NCBI GenBank assembly: GCA_024636215.1
Contig: JAGXHL010000027.1
Location: forward strand, 1 to 64,000
Direction: 5' to 3'
Length of the DNA stretch: 64,000 nucleotides
Source of the DNA: Deltaproteobacteria bacterium
GTDB lineage: Bacteria > Desulfobacterota > Desulfuromonadia > Desulfuromonadales > BM103
Notes under the pieces: model-generated
The model's database searches: none
Seen by the model: only the letters and a program-made list of their open reading frames with translations
What the model was told of the DNA's origin: nothing
Translations under genes and position numbers: made by a program
Shown here: positions 57,925 to 64,000 of the stretch, in pieces
Position numbering within the stretch: the stretch's first letter is position 1
Layout: every line of letters starts with the position of its first letter

Positions 57925-58962
57925 ATGAAAGTCCTGATCGTGAAAGTCAGCGCCCTGGGTGATGTCGTCCACGCTTTGCCAACTCTGGCCTATCTGAAAA
58001 GTGCAGATCCTGATATACAGATCGACTGGTTGGTTGAGAAGTCTTTTTCAGCCTTTCTCGCTGATCATCCCCTGATCGATCATCTCTATCGAATCGACAC
58101 CAGGGCCTGGCGCAAGTCAGGAATCAAGGCCTCCCTGCAAGGAGCCTTGTCAATAATCCGGGAGATCAGAAAGAGTCGTTACGACTGTGTGCTCGACCTG
58201 CAGGGAAATGCCAAGAGTGGCATGTTTACTCTCTCATCGGCTGCGCCACTGCGTTTTGGCTTTGATAGGGCGGGTGTCAGGGAGAGCCTTAATTTGCTGG
58301 CGACCAACCGTAAAGTGCCTCTTGGCAGCAATGACTATCACGTCACCGACCGGTCTCTGGCCATCGCCAGGGCGGCTTTTCCCGGCGGCACAAATATCGT
58401 CAATGCCGGGCCGCTGCCGGTTGACCCCGATGCTGCAAGTCAGGTGGTCCGGAAACTGAGTGAGAATGATTTTTCCGGGCCGGCACTGGTCGTACTGCAT
58501 TACGGAACAACCTGGATAACCAAACATTGGCCACTGGTCTCATGGCAAACTTTGGCAAACAAGCTTATTGAGGAACTCGGTATCAGGCCAGTGCTGACCT
58601 GGGGCAATGACCAGGAGCTTGCCGCAGTACGTAGTATCCAACGGGTCTGCAACGATCGGGCTCTTATCTGGCCAAGGGGAAACCTGAAGGATCTGACCGC
58701 ATTGTTGGCGAGGGCAGATCTGGTGGTTGGCAGTGATACCGGACCGATTCATATCGCGGCCGCAGTGGGAACCTCGACAGTGTCGATTTTCCGGGTGACG
58801 GACCCCAAGCGCAACGCGCCGCGAGGGGGTAGCCACAGCCATATCTCGACAAGCATGGATTGTGCGGCCTGTCTTCAGAAAAAATGTGACCTCGATTCAG
58901 AGTGTGGTTTGAGTATTCCGGTTGACGATGTCTTCGATATGATAAAAAAGCAGCTTGCCTGA
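57925..58962 (+). CDS. Lipopolysaccharide heptosyltransferase (glycosyltransferase family 9)
   Basis: A 345-residue GT9 enzyme that adds heptose to the LPS inner core, using ADP-heptose. It has the N-terminal nucleotide-binding pattern VKVSALGDVVHALPTLAYLK and the donor-site motif GSDTGPIHIAAAVGT (about 270-285). The sequence is closest to WaaC (heptosyltransferase I) by its DWLVEKSF and VLDLQGN segments, but WaaF or WaaQ-like specificity cannot be excluded. Two late cysteines (CAACLQKKC) are unusual. Confidence 0.85.
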   Translation: MKVLIVKVSALGDVVHALPTLAYLKSADPDIQIDWLVEKSFSAFLADHPLIDHLYRIDTRAWRKSGIKASLQGALSIIREIRKSRYDCVLDLQGNAKSGMFTLSSAAPLRFGFDRAGVRESLNLLATNRKVPLGSNDYHVTDRSLAIARAAFPGGTNIVNAGPLPVDPDAASQVVRKLSENDFSGPALVVLHYGTTWITKHWPLVSWQTLANKLIEELGIRPVLTWGNDQELAAVRSIQRVCNDRALIWPRGNLKDLTALLARADLVVGSDTGPIHIAAAVGTSTVSIFRVTDPKRNAPRGGSHSHISTSMDCAACLQKKCDLDSECGLSIPVDDVFDMIKKQLA

Positions 58963-59120
58963 AAAGCCCCTGGACGCCTTGCCACCTGCTGGCTGTGAGC
59001 AGAACCGCCTCGGGCCGCGCTCAGGGGCATCCCGCAGGCTCAGATGGCCTTGACTTTTGTCGTCTTCGATGTTAAAAGCGCGAGTCCTAATCAACTCACG
59101 CCTATCTATTGGAGGATATC

Positions 59121-59534
59121 ATGGAACGCACATTCGCAATTATCAAGCCCGACGCTTTCGCTGCCGGTGACGCTGGTAAAATTCTCGCCCGTATCTACGC
59201 AGAAGGTTTTAAGGTTATTGGCATCAAGAAACTTTACATGAGCAAGGTCGAGGCAGAGGGTTTTTATTATGTTCACAAGGAGCGTCCTTTCTTCGGTGAA
59301 CTGACCGACTTCATGAGCAGTGGCCCCTGTATCGTCATGGTGCTTGAAGCCGAGGACGCGATCCTCAAGTGGCGCGACCTGATGGGTGCGACCAACCCGG
59401 CCGAAGCCGCAGAAGGAACTCTGCGCAAGGCCTTCGGCCGCAGTATCGGTGAGAATGCCACCCATGGCTCCGATGCCCCGGAAACAGCGGCTTTCGAAAT
59501 CTCTTACTTTTTCTCGGGGCTGGAGCTGCTTTAA
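59121..59534 (+). CDS. ndk: Nucleoside diphosphate kinase
   Basis: Ndk moves the gamma-phosphate between nucleoside triphosphates and diphosphates through phospho-His115 in NATHGSD. The 137-residue protein starts at ATG 59121 (TTGGAGGAT site); a TTG frame four codons upstream is unlikely. N-terminal [12 protein letters not shown] and the length are standard. A hairpin follows. Confidence 0.96.
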   Translation: MERTFAIIKPDAFAAGDAGKILARIYAEGFKVIGIKKLYMSKVEAEGFYYVHKERPFFGELTDFMSSGPCIVMVLEAEDAILKWRDLMGATNPAEAAEGTLRKAFGRSIGENATHGSDAPETAAFEISYFFSGLELL

Positions 59535-59560
59535 ACTGCGAGGAAAAACTTGAGTCACCA

Positions 59561-59590
59561 GGAGCCCTTCGGTACAATCCGGAGGGCTCC
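59561..59590 (+). terminator. Hairpin after ndk
   Basis: A 12-bp stem GGAGCCCTTCGG / CCGGAGGGCTCC with one G-T wobble and loop TACAAT. No T-run follows, so termination is doubtful. Confidence 0.45.
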
Positions 59591-59653
59591 GCTTGTTTAC
59601 GGGACAATCCGACAGTCCCCGGGCCTTGCCAGAAGCCCTACTCGCCGTGAATC

Positions 59654-60724
59654 ATGTTGAACAGGTTGCAACTTTTGAATGAATTACCGGAAAATCATCA
59701 ACGTATTGATCTCAAGGACTTGAGCCCTGATGCTCTTGTGGCTTTTTTGTCGGGTCTGGGCAAGGAAAAGTTCCGTGCCGCGCAGATCTTGCGCTGGATT
59801 TATCAGAGAAATGTCACAGCTTTCTCAGCCATGACTGATCTGGCCAAGGATTTTCGCGAGGAGCTCGCCAGACGAGCGACTGTTTCGACTTTCGTTCCGG
59901 AGGTCGTAGAAGTCAGCGCGGATGGTACACGCAAGTTTCTGTTTCGTCTTCATGACGGCAAGAGTGTGGAGACGGTGCTGATCCCCATGGAGGGCGGCCG
60001 CAACACCTTGTGCATCTCCACCCAGGCTGGCTGTGCCATGCAGTGCTCCTTTTGTCTCACCGGAAGCTTCGGCCTGGAGCGCAACCTGAGCGCGGCTGAA
60101 ATCGTCAACCAGGTTTGTGCCGTGCGCAAGGATTACACCGTCAACAACATCGTCCTGATGGGTATGGGGGAACCGCTTCACAACCTCGATCATGTCGTGA
60201 CCGCACTGGAAATACTCTATGCCCCGACCGGCTTCGACTACGGTTCCCGCAGAATAACGCTCTCCACCTGCGGACTGGTTCCCGAGATGCTTGAACTGGG
60301 GCGTCGCATCAAGGTTGGCCTGGCCGTATCCCTTAATGCGACAACAGACGAAGTCCGTAATGAGTTGATGCCGGTCAACCGGCGTTACCCCTTAGCCGAG
60401 CTGATGAAAGCCTGCCGTCAATTTCCCCTGCCCCCGACTCAACGCATCACGTTTGAATATATCCTGATCCGTGGAGTTAATGACAGCCTGGCTGATGCCA
60501 GAAGGCTGGTCAAGCTGCTTCACGGCATCAAGGGCAAAGTCAACCTGATCCCGTTCAATGAGCATGCCGGCTCTGCTTTTAAAGCACCTGATGAGCAGTC
60601 GATACGCAGTTTTCAAAGCTACCTGCTTGATCGACAGATTGTTGCCATTCGCCGGGCTGGCAAGGGCCAGGATATCTCTGCTGCCTGTGGTCAGCTGAAA
60701 GGCAAACTTGAAGGACAGCGTTAA
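59654..60724 (+). CDS. rlmN: 23S rRNA (A2503-C2) / tRNA (A37-C2) methyltransferase RlmN
   Basis: RlmN is a radical SAM enzyme that methylates C2 of A2503 in 23S rRNA. The 356-residue protein has the cluster motif CAMQCSFC (Cys127, Cys131, Cys134), [10 protein letters not shown], and the C-terminal catalytic cysteine in DISAACGQL. The second catalytic cysteine is in the N-terminal part of the radical motif region. Cfr, the resistance relative, is excluded because the C2-type end ACGQL is RlmN-like and the locus is housekeeping. Confidence 0.95.
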   Translation: MLNRLQLLNELPENHQRIDLKDLSPDALVAFLSGLGKEKFRAAQILRWIYQRNVTAFSAMTDLAKDFREELARRATVSTFVPEVVEVSADGTRKFLFRLHDGKSVETVLIPMEGGRNTLCISTQAGCAMQCSFCLTGSFGLERNLSAAEIVNQVCAVRKDYTVNNIVLMGMGEPLHNLDHVVTALEILYAPTGFDYGSRRITLSTCGLVPEMLELGRRIKVGLAVSLNATTDEVRNELMPVNRRYPLAELMKACRQFPLPPTQRITFEYILIRGVNDSLADARRLVKLLHGIKGKVNLIPFNEHAGSAFKAPDEQSIRSFQSYLLDRQIVAIRRAGKGQDISAACGQLKGKLEGQR

Positions 60725-60727
60725 GCT

Positions 60728-60762
60728 GTGAGGTGTGAGGTGTGAGGTGTGAGGTGTGAGGT
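60728..60762. repeat. Heptad tract GTGAGGT, five copies
   Basis: Five perfect 7-bp units directly after the rlmN stop, 39 bp before the mtnP start codon. Part of the same class as the tracts at 1, 3074, 28145 and 34367. Confidence 0.95.
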
Positions 60763-60800
60763 GTAGCTTTCGTGTCGAATTAACTTTGGAGGACAGCAGA

Positions 60801-61676
60801 ATGAAACAAATGACAATTGGCGTAATCGGGGGCAGCGGTCTCTACGAGATTGAAGGGCTTGAGACTATTGAGGAGGTCAGGGTCGAGACCCCTTTTGGTG
60901 AGCCGAGCGATGTATTGATCACAGGCATGCTTGATGATGTCAAGATGGTTTTCCTGCCTCGTCATGGCCGTGGCCACCGATTGCTGCCTTCGGAAGTTCC
61001 TTATCGTGCCAATATCTACGCTATGAAGAAACTTGGCGTGCAGAGGATTATATCGGTCTCTGCCGTGGGCAGCATGAAAGAGGAGATCGTACCGGGTCAT
61101 ATCGTGATTCCGGATCAATTCTTTGACAGGACCCAGGGCAAGAGAGCGTCAACCTTTTTCGGCAATGGTGTCGCCGGCCACGTTCAGTTTGCCGACCCCG
61201 TCTGTGCCGAGTTATCTACTGTCCTTGTCGAAGCTGGCCGGCGCGCCGGTGCGACGGTGCATAAAGGGGGCACTTATATCTGTATCGAGGGGCCTAACTT
61301 CTCAACCCGCGCCGAGTCGAAAATTTATCGATCCTGGGGAGTTGATATTATCGGCATGACCAATATTCCCGAGGCACGATTGGCGCGCGAGGCTGAGATC
61401 TGTTACGCTACAGTCGCCCTCGCGACCGATTACGATTGCTGGCACGACAGTCATGATGACGTGACCGTCGAGGCTGTGCTGGCCATTATCAAGCAGAATG
61501 TTGCCATGGCCCGTGGTATCATCAAAGAAGCAGTTACCGTCCTTGCCGCCGAGGCCGCTTGCTGCTGTGGTGAAGCCTTAAAGTTCGCCACCATGACCGA
61601 CCCGGCAATGATTCCGGAACAGACCCGTAAAGACCTTGACCTGCTGCTCGGCAAATATCTTGATGCGGGGCGATGA
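60801..61676 (+). CDS. mtnP: S-methyl-5'-thioadenosine phosphorylase
   Basis: MTAP splits methylthioadenosine to adenine and methylthioribose-1-phosphate, recycling the by-product of polyamine and related synthesis. The 291-residue protein starts at ATG 60801 (TTGGAGGAC site), has the phosphate motif GVIGGSGLYE (6-15), PRHGRGH and the purine-site segment SVGVDIIGMTN-like GVDIIGMTNIPEA. A longer frame upstream contains the heptads and is not used. PNP is the main alternative; the His and Asp pattern favours MTAP. Confidence 0.9.
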   Translation: MKQMTIGVIGGSGLYEIEGLETIEEVRVETPFGEPSDVLITGMLDDVKMVFLPRHGRGHRLLPSEVPYRANIYAMKKLGVQRIISVSAVGSMKEEIVPGHIVIPDQFFDRTQGKRASTFFGNGVAGHVQFADPVCAELSTVLVEAGRRAGATVHKGGTYICIEGPNFSTRAESKIYRSWGVDIIGMTNIPEARLAREAEICYATVALATDYDCWHDSHDDVTVEAVLAIIKQNVAMARGIIKEAVTVLAAEAACCCGEALKFATMTDPAMIPEQTRKDLDLLLGKYLDAGR

Positions 61677-61756
61677 CGGGCATTGCTAAAAAGCTTCATA
61701 TTTGCTTAAATGATCAATTACTGTTATTCCAAACAAAATGATCTTGAAGGACTCCC

Positions 61757-62665
61757 ATGGATATTCTGGTTATAGGTTCTGTAGCATTTGATAGTGTAGA
61801 AACCCCTTTTGGTCGCGGTGATGATGTCCTTGGTGGCTCGGCGACTTACTTCTCCACCTCTGCCAGTTTTTTCACTGGCGTTCAATTGGTTGCTGTTGTC
61901 GGTGAGGACTTCCCGGACGAGCCCAAAACGTTCCTCAGATCCCGGGGCGTTGATCTGGCTGGCCTGCAGACCCGGCCGGGTGAAACCTTCCGCTGGAAGG
62001 GTCGTTATGGCTACGATCTGAATGAAGCGCAAACCCTGGAAACCCATCTCAACGTTTTCGAAACCTTTCACCCGCAATTGCCGGAATCCTATCGCAAAGC
62101 CGAATACGTCTTTCTGGCCAATATTGACCCCGAATTGCAGCTTGAAGTCCTGAACCAGGTTGAACGTCCCAAGCTGATTGCCTGTGACACCATGAATTTC
62201 TGGATAGAAGGCAAACGTGAGGCCCTGGTGCGTACCCTTGGCCATGTTGATATTTTGATCATCAATGAAGCAGAAGTCCGCCAGCTTGCCGATGAGGCCA
62301 ACCTGGTTAAGGCTTCCCGTGCGGTTCTGGCTATGGGGCCGAAAACTTTGGTTGTCAAACGCGGTGAATATGGCGTACTGGTGTTTACCGAACACTCGAT
62401 TTTCTCGGCCCCGGCCTATCCTCTGGAAGAGGTCTTTGATCCAACCGGTGCGGGCGACACCTTTGCCGGAGGCTTTATGGGCTATCTGGCCTCAACCAAT
62501 AACCTGTCGGATGCAACGATGCGCAAAGCGACCGTATTCGGCAGCGTCATGGCCTCCTTTACGGTTGAAGATTTCAGCCTGAATCGCCTGCGCAAATTGA
62601 GTTGGCCTGAGATCGAAGAACGTTTTCGTCGTTTCCAGGCCTTGACCAGTTTTGCGGGTTTGTAA
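61757..62665 (+). CDS. PfkB-family sugar/nucleoside kinase
   Basis: A 302-residue ribokinase-fold enzyme with the N-terminal GGSATYFS and the C-terminal catalytic motif DPTGAGDTFAGG (base Asp of GAGD). It lies 80 bp after mtnP on the same strand. Substrate is not given by sequence; adenosine or a sugar from methylthioadenosine salvage is a reasonable guess from context, but methylthioribose kinase belongs to another family. The ribosome site is weak. Confidence 0.88.
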   Translation: MDILVIGSVAFDSVETPFGRGDDVLGGSATYFSTSASFFTGVQLVAVVGEDFPDEPKTFLRSRGVDLAGLQTRPGETFRWKGRYGYDLNEAQTLETHLNVFETFHPQLPESYRKAEYVFLANIDPELQLEVLNQVERPKLIACDTMNFWIEGKREALVRTLGHVDILIINEAEVRQLADEANLVKASRAVLAMGPKTLVVKRGEYGVLVFTEHSIFSAPAYPLEEVFDPTGAGDTFAGGFMGYLASTNNLSDATMRKATVFGSVMASFTVEDFSLNRLRKLSWPEIEERFRRFQALTSFAGL

Positions 62666-62733
62666 TAATCCGGAAGCAAAGACTTAGGGAACAGGCACTT
62701 AATCCGGGGGGAGCTTAGAGGCAGGAGGTTTTA

Positions 62734-63471
62734 ATGTTTAAATGGGATAAATCATGCCAGGCGATCAACCTTCCAGCCAGTCAGGTCGTTAGCCTGTTTC
62801 GTTCCATGCGCGAGGTGCAATTGGCCTTGCCAGGTATCCCAGCTCAGCAAGCCAGTGCCTACCTCTGTCAATACCGGACCGAGGCGGGTGTCGCCACGGT
62901 TGCCGTATTTCACCTGCATAAAAGTCGCATGCTGGCTTTCTATACCAGCGACCCGCAGTTTGTAGCAGACAAAGGTATCGATAGCCTGCTGGATCAGGGG
63001 CTGAATCTGGTCGAGTCAATGGGCTTTCTTATGGCCGATCAGGATCTTCACCTGCTTGATGAGGCTGACCAGGAAATGCTCTGGGCCTCCCTGCCACTCA
63101 AGGTCGGCTTGCCTCCCGCTGAGGAGGCGGCCGCCAAGCCGGTGGCGCCACAGCAACAGCCTGTTTCGCGGCTTGCCGTGGAAACCAGCACCCTTACCCC
63201 AGTTCCTGAAATGAAGAAGCCAACGGCCGTCCCCGACAGCAAGGAACCGGATGTTGCCAGGGTGCCAGGCAAGCCGGTGAGTGCTGCTGTGCCTGTCAAA
63301 TCGGAATCGGATGGCGCTGAGAATGTCGACGACCTTCTGGCCGCCGTTGATGCGATGCGTGCCAAACGTCCCGGTTTGCGTGCCCGTAAGGCACCCCCTT
63401 CGCCCGAAGAGATGAATGGCAGGCGGTTGAAATTACGAGAAACCGTAGGTCGTATTCTAGCATCGCTTTAG
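62734..63471 (+). CDS. Protein of unknown function with low-complexity middle
   Basis: A 245-residue protein with a strong GGAGG ribosome site. Residues 1-120 form a compact mixed fold (FRSMREVQLALPG, CQYRTEAGVATVAVFHLHK). Residues about 125-200 are Pro/Ala/Lys-rich. A conserved-looking basic C-terminal segment follows (RAKRPGLRARKAPPSPEEMNGR). No family is recognised. It sits directly before a PilF-like lipoprotein gene and may be co-transcribed with it. Confidence 0.75.
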   Translation: MFKWDKSCQAINLPASQVVSLFRSMREVQLALPGIPAQQASAYLCQYRTEAGVATVAVFHLHKSRMLAFYTSDPQFVADKGIDSLLDQGLNLVESMGFLMADQDLHLLDEADQEMLWASLPLKVGLPPAEEAAAKPVAPQQQPVSRLAVETSTLTPVPEMKKPTAVPDSKEPDVARVPGKPVSAAVPVKSESDGAENVDDLLAAVDAMRAKRPGLRARKAPPSPEEMNGRRLKLRETVGRILASL

Positions 63472-63496
63472 AGGTTTTATCTGAGAGGTCACTATC

Positions 63497-64000
63497 ATGC
63501 AATCGCGTCTGCTTTGGCTCTTGCTGTGTTTTTTTTCTGCGTGTCTGGTCGCCTGTGTGCCGATGGAAGATTCTCAGCAGACAGGGAAAAAATCCGATTA
63601 TCACTACATGTTGGGGGTTTCTTCCCTGAATGAGCAAAACCCGACGGGAGCTCTTAAAGAATTCCTCGAGGCAGAAAAGTATGATGATAAGAACCCTGAG
63701 ATACAGGCAGGGCTGGCGCAAGCTTACTGGTTGAAGCAGGCTCATGGGCTTGCTGAAAAGCATTTTCTGAATGCTATTAAGTTAAGCGACAACAATCCCA
63801 AGTATTACAACAACATTGCCGCTCTTTACCTGTCAATGCAACGCTACGATGACGCCATCTCTTCGTTTCGCAAGGCTGCGGATAATTTACTTTTCGATCG
63901 CCCTGAGCTGGCATGGACCGGGATTGGCCTGGCCAACTACGAGAAGCAGGATTACGCGGCGGCTCAACGTGCTTATCTCAAGGCGATCGAGCTCAACCCT
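63497..64000 (+). CDS. TPR lipoprotein, PilF/PilW-like, cut by the window end
   Basis: The first 168 codons of a gene that continues past the window. A lipoprotein signal peptide ends at LVAC (cysteine near residue 20), then TPR repeats begin (GALKEFLEAEKYDDKNPEIQ; AEKHFLNAIKLSDNNPKYYN; DDAISSFRKAADNL; AAQRAYLKAIELNP). This is the architecture of PilF/PilW, the outer-membrane pilotin for the PilQ secretin of type IV pili. Other TPR lipoproteins look alike, so the call rests on architecture only. A GAGAGG site precedes the ATG. Confidence 0.7.
   Translation, partial: MQSRLLWLLLCFFSACLVACVPMEDSQQTGKKSDYHYMLGVSSLNEQNPTGALKEFLEAEKYDDKNPEIQAGLAQAYWLKQAHGLAEKHFLNAIKLSDNNPKYYNNIAALYLSMQRYDDAISSFRKAADNLLFDRPELAWTGIGLANYEKQDYAAAQRAYLKAIELNP

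Overview
The window looks like chromosomal DNA of a Desulfuromonadales-type bacterium (Geobacter / Pelobacter / Desulfuromonas relatives). The basis is gene content and order: a type IV pilus pilC-pilS-pilR block, an rpsB-tsf-pyrH-frr-uppS-cdsA-dxr-rseP run followed by ilvD-ilvB-ilvN-ilvC-psd-pssA-leuA-leuC-leuD (an order I recall from Geobacter), EF-G2, a T-box in front of leuA, and a DsbC-like protein with a CxxCH motif. No rRNA, tRNA, prophage or CRISPR array was seen. One transposase remnant and one toxin-antitoxin pair are the only clear accessory genes.

Layout. 1-4.6 kb: pilus assembly (pilC) and its sensor/regulator pair. 4.7-5.0 kb: transposase remnant. 5-15.6 kb: mixed housekeeping genes (mntP, DsbC-like, fabI, hflX, MltD-like transglycosylase), an orphan UbiV-like U32 protein, a RelE/ParE toxin-antitoxin module, a TPR membrane protein, an Smr protein and an SRAP-domain protein that is probably read from a leaderless mRNA. 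15.7-19.9 kb, minus strand: RNase E/G with a very long charged tail and a BioD-like/DRTGG P-loop protein. 20-25 kb: ABC-F ATPase overlapping a ParA-like ATPase with a Cys/His tail, then a tandem PATAN-like protein and a seven-helix membrane protein. 25-34 kb: OmpA-like lipoprotein, nadC, birA, coaX, EF-G2, SPOR protein, a helical repeat protein and a MogA/MoaB protein. 34.4-37.8 kb, minus strand: ZIP transporter and lptF-lptG. 38-46.7 kb: translation and envelope run. 46.9-57.8 kb: branched-chain amino acid synthesis with phospholipid genes (psd, pssA) embedded. 57.9-64 kb: heptosyltransferase, ndk, rlmN, mtnP, PfkB kinase, an unknown gene and a PilF-like lipoprotein cut by the window end.

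How the genes work together. ilvD, ilvB, ilvN and ilvC build valine and 2-ketoisovalerate; leuA, leuC and leuD take this towards leucine, and a CTG-specifier T-box senses uncharged tRNA-Leu ahead of leuA. leuB is not in the window. uppS, cdsA, dxr, psd and pssA make isoprenoid carrier and phospholipid, and lptF, lptG and the heptosyltransferase serve lipopolysaccharide. pilC, pilS, pilR and the terminal PilF-like gene belong to type IV pili.

The most striking pattern outside the genes is a set of short tandem repeats in spacers. Many have a 7-bp period although their sequences differ (CTGATAA, GCGTGGC, CTGGGGA, GTGAGGT). Others have 15-, 19- or 27-bp units. I did not find a convincingly complete new multi-gene system; the best leads are the heptad tracts, the ABC-F/ParA/PATAN cluster, the orphan UbiV-like protein and the leaderless SRAP gene.
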